A DNA stretch of 64,000 bases from Salvia splendens (Eukaryota > Streptophyta > Magnoliopsida > Lamiales > Lamiaceae), in NCBI RefSeq assembly GCF_004379255.2, contig NW_024598720.1, positions 1 to 64,000 of the forward strand. Direction: 5' to 3'. Under the pieces are notes generated by a model that made no database searches, was not told where the DNA came from, and saw nothing but the letters and a program-made list of their open reading frames with translations. The translations under genes were made by a program, and so were the position numbers. This document shows positions 19,748-29,271 of this stretch, one piece after another; position 1 is the stretch's first letter, and every line of letters begins with the position of its first letter.

Positions 19748-22018
19748 ATGGTGAAGTCCGGTGGTGAACCGGCGGTTGAGGCTGCTACGGTCTCATCTCA
19801 CACGACCCAATCTCCTCACTCGCCGGAACGGAATCTCCCTCTCATCCCACGGCCAAAGACAAAGAGGGCCGGGACTCCTTTCCCCGAGAGAGGCCGAAGT
19901 GAGCTGAAACGCGCAGGCCTTGAGACTATTTCGGGGGTTAGTCGAATCAAGAAGAAAATGATCTTCGAAATGGCCGAGGAGCTACTCGCCGGAAAAAATG
20001 ATGAGGGGACGGCGTCGCCGGAAGGAGAGCTGCCTTCCGATGGGTATCCGAGGAGAACGTTTGCTCAAATGGCGAAGCCGGGCCCCTTCGAAACAGCTAC
20101 GGGTCACTTACTCCTTCTCGACCATGAGCGGTATTTTGCTGCCGGAATCTCGGACGATGACCTAGTGGACCCCCCATTCAAACCCAGCTCCCGGGAGGTA
20201 GATGAACCGAAGAAGGAGTCGACATCAAATCTGGGTGAAGGGAGGGGGTCGCCGGAGGTTGAACAAGCTTGTGTTGGGGAGGTGCTGAACGCATCAGCTC
20301 AAATAGACAAGGAGGGGAGTACACCAACGTGTGATTTAGAGGACTCCGATTTTGAGGGGGTAGCCGGAACTTCGCCGGCGCCGGCCAGCCGGAACGGTGA
20401 TGTAACAGCCAAGGAGATGGTGCTGGTCAACCATCAGCATGTGGAAGGTACAAGGGAGCATGTGCATCCTTGTCTTGATGTGGGGGTGACATGTGAGGAG
20501 TTGGATGCATGTGACTCACAAATGAGGGAAAAGACAAAGCTTACTTTGCATGGGGAAGGAAGTGTTGGCTCTCTTTGGGTAAGTGGCAATTTGAATTCAA
20601 ATTCTACTCCATGTGCCACACACCCTCCTCCCATACCAATCGGTCATGGTGAACACAAAGGGGACCGGACCCCCGACGCACAGCGGCCGGAAAACTCGCC
20701 GGAAAACCTGGTGCCGCCGGCGGGAGCTTGGAAGGGGGCGAAATTACCCCACCCCCAAAAGGGGTCGGGGAGCGTGGAAGGAGAATCAGCCACGTTCAAG
20801 GCCTTTAAGGCCGAGCCAATACCTTTGGATGACACCAAGATTAAAGCCGTGGGGAAGGCCGGATGCTTTGATGGCACACCAACCCTTACCTTCTCCGATT
20901 CAGAAACGGACGACCTCTCGGAGAAGCTAGGGCTAGCCGTCGTTGGAAAGTTCTCACACTCGCTCCCATCCTCCTCCCAAATTCAAAAAAGCCTTGGAGG
21001 TTTGGGGTTTGTGGGTTCTTTTACTTGGAAATACTTGAACGCTAAGCATATCTTAATTCAATTCCAAGCGATGGCCGACTATGCTAAGGTCTTAAATGGC
21101 CCCAATGGGAACCCCATTTGGTTTGTTGCGATCCACCCGATGAGGGTGTTTAAGTGGGCGCCGGACTTTGATACCTTCTTCGAGTCGCCGGTTGTTGCCG
21201 TTTGGTGCAACATCATGGGAATCCCGGCGCATCTTTATGAGGAATCGGCTCTCATGGCGATTGGTAAACTACTAGGCAAGCCACTACAAGCCGATCATGC
21301 TACAATCCATCAAAACCGACTCTCCTTCGCGAGGATTTGCATAGAGATTGACATCTCTATTCCCCCGACGAAAGAGATCATCCTTAATATCCGAGGCAAA
21401 GATTCACGGTACAAAGTGGCATGGGACCGTATTCCACTTTTCTGTGCTAATTGTAAACATGTTGGGCATGAGAAAGAGGATTGCCATGCAACAGGAAGAA
21501 AGGCTCGGGGTAGAGACAAGGAGCGCCGAGCACCATCCAAGGAGAACCACTCGAGCCATCCCGCCAAGATCATCCGCCGTGAGTGGCGTCCAAAGGCGGA
21601 TGCTTGGTCCGGCACCCCACCGTCCTTTGGACAATTGGATAAAGCCAAAGATTGTAACAACCATGCGGAGAACATTGAGGGTACATCGGGTGCGGGATCG
21701 GCAAAGCCAAGGGTGGCTAGTAGGAGTCACCCAAGTGTGGACAAGGATGGCTTCCAATTGGTGTTGAGGAAGAGGAAGGGAAAGATACATGAGGGCGGTA
21801 TGCACACCAAGGCTCCAAACGGTGATGATTGGCATTTGAAGGAGAATGTTGCTACGGTGACATTTGGGAGTGTCCCATCGGGTGCGAATGACTCGAGCAT
21901 TTGCTCCATGAGTGTCGCATGTGGGCCCCCCAACCGGGAGATAGAGGGCACCATCGAGGTCCTTGACCCAGGAGGGCATGTCCCTTGCGGAGGTATCCCT
22001 ATTGTGGGCCTTAACTAG
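19748..22018 (+). CDS. M1 ORF1 protein: DUF4283-like and CCHC zinc knuckle
   Basis: The 757-aa frame is fully open. I choose ATG 19748 (MVKSGGEPAVEAATV) because element F starts MVKSGGE at 49021; an upstream TTG codon at 19712 is in frame. Residues about 40-75 are basic (PRPKTKRAGTPFPERGRSE). Residues about 420-525 match the DUF4283-like domain of the LINE ORF1s (WKYLNAKHILIQF, HPMRVFKWAPDFDTFFESP). The CCHC knuckle CANCKHVGHEKEDC is at about 565-578, followed by a charged tail and the family C-terminus LDPGGHVPCGGIPIVGLN. By homology it should bind its own RNA. Its conservation without a linked ORF2 is the notable feature. Confidence 0.9.
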   Translation: MVKSGGEPAVEAATVSSHTTQSPHSPERNLPLIPRPKTKRAGTPFPERGRSELKRAGLETISGVSRIKKKMIFEMAEELLAGKNDEGTASPEGELPSDGYPRRTFAQMAKPGPFETATGHLLLLDHERYFAAGISDDDLVDPPFKPSSREVDEPKKESTSNLGEGRGSPEVEQACVGEVLNASAQIDKEGSTPTCDLEDSDFEGVAGTSPAPASRNGDVTAKEMVLVNHQHVEGTREHVHPCLDVGVTCEELDACDSQMREKTKLTLHGEGSVGSLWVSGNLNSNSTPCATHPPPIPIGHGEHKGDRTPDAQRPENSPENLVPPAGAWKGAKLPHPQKGSGSVEGESATFKAFKAEPIPLDDTKIKAVGKAGCFDGTPTLTFSDSETDDLSEKLGLAVVGKFSHSLPSSSQIQKSLGGLGFVGSFTWKYLNAKHILIQFQAMADYAKVLNGPNGNPIWFVAIHPMRVFKWAPDFDTFFESPVVAVWCNIMGIPAHLYEESALMAIGKLLGKPLQADHATIHQNRLSFARICIEIDISIPPTKEIILNIRGKDSRYKVAWDRIPLFCANCKHVGHEKEDCHATGRKARGRDKERRAPSKENHSSHPAKIIRREWRPKADAWSGTPPSFGQLDKAKDCNNHAENIEGTSGAGSAKPRVASRSHPSVDKDGFQLVLRKRKGKIHEGGMHTKAPNGDDWHLKENVATVTFGSVPSGANDSSICSMSVACGPPNREIEGTIEVLDPGGHVPCGGIPIVGLN

Positions 22019-22250
22019 GTGATGGACAAAGGTTGTTGGGGATGCAAAGGTTGCATCAAATTGTAATAGGAATTTTGAGAGTAGATAGATGACCATCCTA
22101 GTCGCTAGGGAGGCTCTCTTTGTACTCTAATTTGTCATGTCTTGGCGAGTCGTCACTTTTGGGCGACTCGGTGTATGGTTGGCTGTTTCGATTGGTTTTT
22201 GGTAATGCACAGGTGTGGGTCCGCCTCAACCCTCCGCCCCTCGGGGTGTT

Positions 22251-22254
<4 letters not shown>
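22019..22254 (+). promoter_or_regulatory. M1 3' UTR with two hairpins
   Basis: At 22147-22169, GAGTCGTC pairs with GGCGACTC around ACTTTTG, the same loop used in the LINE hairpin whose stem is CACACC/GGTGTG. At 22235-22248, CGCCCC pairs with GGGGTG just before TTTTAT and the poly(A). No coding sequence is present. Confidence 0.75.
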
Positions 22255-22290
<36 letters not shown>

Positions 22291-22292
<2 letters not shown>

Positions 22293-22307
22293 TAGGTCGC
22301 TTGAATT
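22291..22307. repeat. Right target-site duplication of M1
   Basis: GATAGGTCGCTTGAATT is identical to 19611-19627 and follows directly on the poly(A). Confidence 0.96.
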
Positions 22308-23099
22308 CCGAGGTGAGTGCCAGGCCATGGTGTATGCTACTAGCTCCGACTCGAGGGTGGAGTGGGCTTCAAAAGGGGAGGCGAACGCGGCAAGCAAAAA
22401 GCCCGCATGGTCTCGGACTAATCCTCCCCCCCGGCTTTATTTGTTGCTTCCATGTATGCTCCATCTGTGTTAAGCTTGATCAAGGGGTCGTCCGGGGGAT
22501 TCCATTTGATCGGCATCACAGGGGGTCTTAGTCTCCGATTTTCAATCTGGCTTGGGACGATGATTTTAAGTTGGACTCCCTTCCAATATTTTGGTTTAAT
22601 GCTTCCATTGGCCATGCTATTTCGAAGGAACAGTTGCACTTTTCAAACCACATTGAACGCCTTAAATTGCACTGATTGATGGTGGCTTCGGTTACGCTCC
22701 GCCCATAGGAACCATAGGATCAGATATGGCATAGCTCGACTAATGTGTTTCTTGCCTGGTTGTTGTAGTCTTTTGGCCCACACAACTAGCCTTTTCGGAA
22801 TTGTATCATTGATCCGGAGGGGTGGGGAGGCGCCTTCAAACCAAGAATCGGACTCCCTCCACACACTACGAGCTCCAGCCCCTGGGATGAAGAGGTGTTG
22901 GAGAGACTCAATACCCGGCCTATGAGGGCAACACTGGCATTTGGACGCCATTTCCATCCTCCTCCATTGTAACTTTGTGTCCACATGGATTCGGTTGGAG
23001 AGGAGCCTCCAAATGAAGATAGATATGAATGAAGTGAGGCCCGCTTTCCACACGTCCTCGAGCCCCTGGATTATAGATAGGCCTTCATGCGCGGGTGGT

Positions 23100-23935
23100 C
23101 TCCCAAGTCGTCCGTAGAGAGAAGGGATTCCATATTCTCGTACCGTCGCACGACGACCCTTCAGATCTGCTCTTCTGCAACCGTAAACATGGCAGCGACT
23201 CAGATGAGCAAGAAGCGAAAGTTTGTGGCTAATGGAGTGTTCTTCGTGGAGTTGAACGAGGTGCTCACTCGTGAGCTGGCGGAGGACGGATACTCCGGTG
23301 TCGAGGTTAGAGTTACACCAATGAGGACAAAGATCATCATCCGAGCTACCAGCACCCAAAACGTTCTCGGAGAGAAGGGCAGAAGGATTAGGGAGCTCAC
23401 CTCAGTGGTGCAGAAGAGGTTTAAGTTTCATGAAAACAGCGTGGAGCTGTATGATGAGAAGGTTAACAACAAAGGGCTTTACGCCATTGCTCAGGCTGAA
23501 TCCCTTCGCTACAAACTCCTCGGTGGCCTTGCTGTTAGACGGGCATGCTATAGTGTTCTAAGATTTGTTATGGAGAATGGGGCAAAGGGTTGAGGTTATC
23601 ATTAAGGGGAAACTTAGGGCTCAGCGTGCAAAGTCCCGAAGTTCAAGGATGGATACATGATTTCTTCTGGTCAACCAGTTAAAGAATACATCGACTCTGC
23701 TGTCAGACACGTTCTTCTCAGCCAAGGAGTTCTTGGTATCAAGGTGAATATCATGCTTGATTGGGATCCTAAGGGAAAGCTTGGTCCGGTTGCTCCTCTT
23801 CCGGATATTGTCATCATTCATTCTCCAAAGGAAGAAGAAGCATTCCGCCCAGCTTTGGCACCGGCTGAGGTTGAGGTCGAAGTATAGATTTGAACCCAAT
23901 GCTTGGTTTAGAATTTGGGTTATTTTTAATGTTTT
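23100..23935 (+). mobile_element. Processed RPS3 retrocopy replacing about 190 bp of LINE L
   Basis: LINE L sequence is interrupted between a point just after the reading IIQGLEDVWKAGL (about 23085-23100) and the reading LDDDNDALTTFAKH (about 23935). The inserted block has about 90 bp of presumed 5' UTR, an intronless RPS3 coding region and about 48 bp of 3' UTR, with no poly(A) and no target-site duplication that I can find. Comparison with LINE I shows about 190 bp of ORF2 missing at the site. This points to insertion by end joining, gene conversion or template switching rather than simple target-primed insertion. Confidence 0.8.
23189..23887 (+). pseudogene. RPS3: 40S ribosomal protein S3, intronless retropseudogene
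   Basis: From ATG 23189 the frame reads [19 protein letters not shown] and continues through the KH-domain region ([17 protein letters not shown]) to [17 protein letters not shown] and stops at 23593. A loss of about two bases near 23590 and one base near 23636 shift the frame; the remainder resumes as [20 protein letters not shown] at 23657 and ends at 23887. RPS3 is part of the small ribosomal subunit. Plant RPS3 genes have introns, and none is present here. The two frameshifts and the missing promoter argue against function, although few substitutions are seen. Confidence 0.92.
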
Positions 23936-24406
23936 GCGAATGTTGTTAGGGCATCGTTGTCATCATCAAGGCTGAGATCTCTTAAGGGAAACTCTCCGAG
24001 CCATAAGTCGTCCCAGAAAAGCATCTTACCTTCTCCCACCACCCATCGAATGTGCGGTTGAGTCTGGGCCCGAACCTTTAAAATTCTCTTCCAGGTAGGG
24101 CTGCCCCTCCCCAAGGCTTTAGCTGTGAGTGGAGAAGCCTTGTGGCAATATTTAGTCATCATGTACGTAGCCCAAAGGGAGTTTTGTTCCCTAAACCGCT
24201 ACCACAACTTGATATTAAAAGCACGTAAGACTTCCTTGATCTTCCGAATGCCCAAGCCTCCTTCAGCCGTGGGTAGGCAGACCTGGTCCCAACAAATCCA
24301 GTGCGTCCTTTTCTTCTCATTAGTTGACCCCCAAAAGAATCTAGCAATCTGCTGATCCAATTGCTTGAGGGCACCACCCGTAGGCTCGATAGCTTGAAAA
24401 ATGTGA

Positions 24407-24419
24407 AGAGGGATCGCTT
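24407..24419. repeat. Left target-site duplication of M2
   Basis: AGAGGGATCGCTT equals 26870-26882. Joining the two sides restores the LINE L reading STLEAIPLHIFQAIEP. Confidence 0.93.
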
Positions 24420-26869
24420 TTTTTTTTTTTTTTTTTTTAATTAAAAGCACCCCGAGGGTGGAGGGTTAAGGCGGACCCACACCTGTGCATTACCAACAGC
24501 AATTGCAGCCAAAACAAACAACCATTGAGCCTCCCAAAAGTGACGGCTCACCACGACCAATTAGAGTACAACGAGGGCCTCCCAATAAACTAGGGTGGTC
24601 ATCTAAATACTCTTAGCATCCCTATTACAATTATAATGATGCAGCCATCGCATCGTCAAAAACTTAAGTCCGTCACCTAGTTGAGGCCCGCGATAGGGGT
24701 GCCCCCACATGGGACAACCCCTCCCGGATCGAGGTCCTCGATGAAGCCCTCCATTTCCCGGCTTAGGAACCCACATGATACACTCATTGAGCCAATGACC
24801 GGCTCATTTGCACCCGAGTCGTCGGCCCTAAAAGTAACCGTTGCTACGTTCTCCTTAAGATGCAACTTATCATTGTGGAGAGCTCTGATGTACCCATCAC
24901 CCTCGTGGACCTTTCCTTTCTTCTTCCTAGACACCACTTGGAAACCATCGTCATCTATCTGGGCTTGCACCCTCGGTGTTGCTTTCAAGCTAGGAGCCGC
25001 TTCCGCACCGCTCTTCTCTTTGTGTGTCCCCGGCTCGGTCTCCCCCTTTGGCATAGACCCTTGGCCCGGCTCCGGGTTGTGGGTGCCATGCACGTTAGTT
25101 TTCAGCCTCCATTCCCAGCGGATGGGATTTGACGCAGAGTGGGGTCGGCGGGGTTGTGGTGGTCGGGTGGGATCCGTGGTGGCCTGCTCCTTTCTCCTCC
25201 CTAGGATAAGGCATGTTTCCTTGACGTGCCCAACATGCTTACATTCCGCACAAAATAGGGGAATCCGATCCCATACCACCTTGTACCTATTGTCTTTGCC
25301 TAGGATGTTGAGAATGATCTCCACCGGTGGAGGCGTCGAGATATCAATCTCAATACACATCCGGGCAAAGGTGAGTCGGGTTTGGTTGAAGGTCGCATGG
25401 TCCACTTGGATTGGCTTCCCCAACAACTTGCCAATCGCAATGAGGGCTACTTGGTCATAGAGATGGATCGGGAGTCCCACCACCTTACACCAAACGGCGG
25501 CAATAGGTGTCTCAAAAAATGTGTCGAACTCCGGAGTCCATTTGAACACCCGCATTGGGTGATGCTCGACAAACCAAACCGGCGCTCCATTGGGACCATT
25601 GAGCATCCGGCCGTAATCTCGTACATCACGGAATTGGATTAGGATGTGCTTGGCGTTAACGAACTTCCATTTGAATCCATCGACGAAGTTGATGTTGGAA
25701 AGGGATTTTTGGATTTGTTGTGGTGTTGGGAGGGTGTGGGAGAACTTTCCGATAATGGCGTGCCCTACCTTGTCCACCAAGCACTTTGTTTCCTCGTTTG
25801 AGAATGTAAGCGAAGGGATCCCTTCACACCATCCGAATGTCCCCATCTCCGTGTCGTGATCAGCATCAAGGTTCACCGCGTCGGATTTCGGTGGTCCTCC
25901 ACTATCCAGCCCGGCACCCGTGTTCGCGGGCTTTTCATCTAGATCTGGCTCAACAGGTTGGGTCTCGGCTTGAGCGGCCTTGTCCGTGATGAATTCCAGC
26001 GAGTGACCCAACGTCGGCGGACTCCCAACGGGGGAGGCCACGTCGATGCCTACCTCAGACGCCGAGTGCTTGGGTAGGATTTCCGGCTGGTCCCTGTCCT
26101 GGTCCAGCAGCTTGTCCGGCGGGTCCGACGGGTTATCCGGCGCCGACGGCTTCCCGTTGAGCCCGGCCTCACCCCCTCCATTGTTATCCTCGGCCTTGAA
26201 ATTTGTACCATCACCAGATTTGAATTGCAAGAGGCTTTGACCCATAAGGGAGTCACATGTCTCACTAGCTAGTACATGCCTATCCTTTTCCGGAAATGGT
26301 GCAGCAAGAGTGGGTGGGTCAAAAAGCATGTTGGCACCATACCTTTCCGAGGATGTGTCCTCGTCCAAGACAGCTGCACTCGCAGCCGCCTCCACGCACG
26401 TTGACCGGAGTACCCCTTGTGCAACGGCCTCATTCACCTCCGGTAATACACCCTCCAGCCGAGTTCCGGTCACGACTTCCGGCTGGTGCCTGGCCGAGCC
26501 GTCCTTTTGTCCCATGGAGAAACGGAGCTCCCCCGCGAGTAATGGGAGAACTCCCGGCACCACCTCAAACGCTCCGGTGCTGGCTTCAAAAGGGCCAGGT
26601 CGTGCCTTTCTCTTCCATCGGCCCTTCTCTCTCTCCCCGGGCAGGGAGCTCCAACCGTCTTTTCCGGCAATGGCGCTACCTCCACCATTAGTTCCGGCAA
26701 TAAGCTCATCGAACTCAAAGACAATCTTCTTCCTCACCCTTCCGGTCTCCGTCAATGGCACACAAGCGCTGCGTTTTGTATTACCACCGTTTTTAATGGG
26801 GTGGGGAGTGGCTGACTTTTTCATATTCCGTTTCGCATTAGTTGGTCGGAAAACCCATTTCGGCGAGGG
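24420..26869 (-). mobile_element. M2: ORF1-only retroposon, slightly 5'-truncated
   Basis: The poly(T) at 24418-24438 marks the 3' end. The element is about 2450 bp, has a 13-bp target-site duplication and is almost identical to M3 (56922-59530), but lacks the 5' 150 bp of M3. It sits in the same orientation as its host LINE L. The 3' UTR (24439-24676) has the same hairpins as M3. Confidence 0.93.
24677..26824 (-). CDS. M2 ORF1 protein: DUF4283-like and CCHC zinc knuckle
   Basis: The 715-codon frame is open. The listed ATG at 26824 (MKKSATPHPIKNGG) is a TTG in M3, and the frame is open upstream to the truncated 5' end, so this start may be a consequence of truncation. The DUF4283-like region (WKFVNAKHILIQFRD, HPMRVFKWTPEFDTFFETP) lies at residues about 380-480, and the knuckle CAECKHVGHVKETC at about 525-538. 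The C-terminus is LDPGGVVPCGGTPIAGLN. It differs from M3 at roughly a dozen residues by eye. Confidence 0.9.
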   Translation of the reverse strand: MKKSATPHPIKNGGNTKRSACVPLTETGRVRKKIVFEFDELIAGTNGGGSAIAGKDGWSSLPGEREKGRWKRKARPGPFEASTGAFEVVPGVLPLLAGELRFSMGQKDGSARHQPEVVTGTRLEGVLPEVNEAVAQGVLRSTCVEAAASAAVLDEDTSSERYGANMLFDPPTLAAPFPEKDRHVLASETCDSLMGQSLLQFKSGDGTNFKAEDNNGGGEAGLNGKPSAPDNPSDPPDKLLDQDRDQPEILPKHSASEVGIDVASPVGSPPTLGHSLEFITDKAAQAETQPVEPDLDEKPANTGAGLDSGGPPKSDAVNLDADHDTEMGTFGWCEGIPSLTFSNEETKCLVDKVGHAIIGKFSHTLPTPQQIQKSLSNINFVDGFKWKFVNAKHILIQFRDVRDYGRMLNGPNGAPVWFVEHHPMRVFKWTPEFDTFFETPIAAVWCKVVGLPIHLYDQVALIAIGKLLGKPIQVDHATFNQTRLTFARMCIEIDISTPPPVEIILNILGKDNRYKVVWDRIPLFCAECKHVGHVKETCLILGRRKEQATTDPTRPPQPRRPHSASNPIRWEWRLKTNVHGTHNPEPGQGSMPKGETEPGTHKEKSGAEAAPSLKATPRVQAQIDDDGFQVVSRKKKGKVHEGDGYIRALHNDKLHLKENVATVTFRADDSGANEPVIGSMSVSCGFLSREMEGFIEDLDPGGVVPCGGTPIAGLN

Positions 26870-26882
26870 AGAGGGATCGCTT
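26870..26882. repeat. Right target-site duplication of M2
   Basis: AGAGGGATCGCTT is identical to 24407-24419. Confidence 0.93.
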
Positions 26883-29271
26883 CTAGTGTGCTTTTAATCA
26901 AAGTGAGTCTCCCCCCAAAGGAGAGGTGCCGATGGGCCCACCCAGAGATCCTAGCTGAGATTTTCTCCCGGATGAACAAGAACATACTCGTGCGCTTAAC
27001 CCCCCGGTAAATAGGGACTCCAAGGTAAAGGATGGGAAACGTACCTCGAGAGAAACCTCCTTCGCTTTGTATTGTGTTTGTCCACCCTTCATGGGCCTCG
27101 GCAATATAGAAGTTGCTCTTACCGAGGTTGATTTGCTGACCAGACACCTTAGCATAGTGATCCAGACAGCCACGAAGCCTTCGAAGGGGGTTCACGGCCG
27201 CTTGCGTGAAGATAATGATGTCATCCGCATAGGCAAGGTGGCTGATCTCCATACTTCCCCGGGTTGCTTTGAATGTCATCTCTTTTTTCCCAAGGATGAG
27301 TTTATCAAGTTGTCTCGAGAGATAGTCCGCCGCTAGAACGAAGAGGGTGGGGGAGATGGGATCCCCTTGCCTTAGTCCACAGGTGGATTTGAAGAAGCCT
27401 GTCGGCGCCCCATTGATAAGAATCAAAAACCAACAGGATCCAATGCACCTTTCAATGAGCGTCACCCATTGCTCGGGGAAGCCCATGTGCTTAATGACTT
27501 TAAGGAGGAACGACCATTGGACTCGATCATAGGCCTTAGCCATATCAATCTTAATTGCAACGTTAGGGGCCGGGGAGCTTCGATGGAGCTCATGGAACAT
27601 CTCTTGTGCAAGGAGCACGTTATCATTGAGAAGCCTTCCTTTGACAAACCCACTTTGATTCGGAGCGACAACACAAGGGAGAAGTGGGGCAAGTCGCTTC
27701 GTGAGGACTTTAGTAATCACCTTATTGATCACATTGCACAAGCTAATTGGTCGGTAGTCTCCCCAAGTCTCAGGTATAGGCTTCTTGGGGATGAGAACTA
27801 TGCTCGTGGCCGTGAAGCTTCGAGGGAGGAAGGCCCCACCGAAAATTTGCCTAACCGCATCCACCACATCTGGTCCCACAATGCCCCAACAAGCTTGGAA
27901 GAATAATGCCGAGAATCCATCCGGGCCCGGAGCACTATTGGCCGAGTTGTCAAATACCGCTTGTTTCACCTCATCCGCATCCGGAGGCTTCGGGAGGTCC
28001 GTGAGAAGTTCCGAGGAGGGGAGTCGTTGTAGGAGACTAAGGTCCGGATCCACGAGTTCCGGACAGCTCGGGGCTAGGAGGTTCTGAAAGAACTCAACCG
28101 CTGACTCTTTGATGGCCTTGTCATCAGTGAGTTCACACCCATTAACGTTGATCTTGTGGATGCGTAGCCGGATCTTCTTCTGCTTCACCCAGCTTTGGTA
28201 GAACCTAGTATTTTTATCCCCTTCTTCTAGCCAACGGAGGGCCGCCTTCTGCCGCCAAAAATCTTCCTCCATTTTAAGAAGTATGTACTCGGCAATCTGT
28301 CTGTTGACCTCCGTTCTATTCCGGGCCGAGGGGTCACCTTCGAACTCCGCTTGTGCCTCCGCAATGCTTTCTTCACAGGTTTTTAAGTTGGAGTGAATAT
28401 TCCCAAAAACCTCTTTGTGCCACCTTTTAAGTGTACTCTTGATCCTTGCTAACTTGATCTTCAAATTGAAGATGCCCTCGGCCTCCGTGGGAACCATCCA
28501 ATCTTCTTTCACCAAGTCACCGAAACCCTCATGCCGGACCCACATGTTTTGGAACCTGAACGCTTTCCCGCTCATAAAGATGTTAGTCAGCCTGCATCTA
28601 ACAAGGAGAGGCCCGTGATCAGACGCGATGCGTGGGAGGTTTGTGACTCTTATTGCCTCAAACGTTTGAGCTGTCGTCTCGCTAATCAACACCCTGTCCA
28701 ACCTTTCCATAAGGCCATTCTTAGCCCAAGTGAACTCTGATCCATCGTAGCCCGGGTCCATAAGACCACAGTCCTCAATGGCTTCGGCAAAATCAACCAT
28801 TTCCGCTTGACGGTTTGTATCGCTCCCCGTCCTGTCTTGAGAAGAGAGGATCGTGTTGAAGTCCCCTCCTATAAGCCACGGCTTCCCATCCGAGAGTTGT
28901 GTGATATCTCTTAACTTATCCCATAGGACATGTCGCTCCCCTCTCGTGCATTTAGCATACACGGCCGATAGCATAATAGGAGTTGGGATCCAAGGGCAAG
29001 TGAACCTCCCATGTAGCAGCTGTTCCAAGTCATCCACCACATCAAAATCCATCCCCTCTTTCACAAAAATCCAAATTTTCCCATTGATGTTCGAGCCCTT
29101 GTAGGACATCCCCAACATCTTTGAAAACTTGTCCGGATTGGGGGGGAATAAACGGTTCCATTATTGCAAGAAAACAAATATTATGAGAACTAATTAGTCT
29201 TTTTAGGACGTTTTGGGTTGACGCATTTGCGATCCCCCTAACGTTCCAAAACAAAAGATTTAATGACATGA

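Larger units (their letters stand above)
19628..22290 (+). mobile_element. M1: ORF1-only retroposon (half-LINE-like), complete
   Basis: The element is 2663 bp. It begins with 25 bp of unexplained sequence and then the family 5' motif (TTTTAGAGAGAGACGCTC at 19653). It carries one uninterrupted ORF, a 236-bp 3' UTR and 36 A (22255-22290), and is bounded by a perfect 17-bp target-site duplication. It holds no endonuclease or reverse transcriptase. The 3' UTR ends in hairpins shared in form with the LINEs, so mobilisation by LINE ORF2 protein is the likely route. It is not a simple deletion copy of a LINE in this window, because its ORF1 and 3' UTR differ from all of them. Confidence 0.93.
19310..29269 (-). 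pseudogene. LINE L ORF2, split by three inserts and frameshifted
   Basis: Exon-like pieces are 29269-26870 (endonuclease and reverse transcriptase), 24419-23936 (end of reverse transcriptase region to before zf-RVT), 23099-22308 (zf-RVT and start of RNase H) and 19610-19310 (end of RNase H). Motifs seen: MSLNLLFWNVRGIANAST, GGDFNTILSSQDR, SDHGPLLVRC, GPDGFSALFF, CGLRQGDPISP, AYADDIIIF, CQCCPHRPGIESLQHLF and HREGNKAADLLAK. There is a frameshift near 29100 in a run of G. The 765-codon open stretch from 29118 ends inside the M2 insertion. The ATG at 29269 lies two bases after the ORF1 stop. Confidence 0.88.

Noticed and set aside
23189..23887. RPS3 as a working host gene
   Set aside because: It has two frameshifts, no introns and no promoter, and lies inside a LINE.
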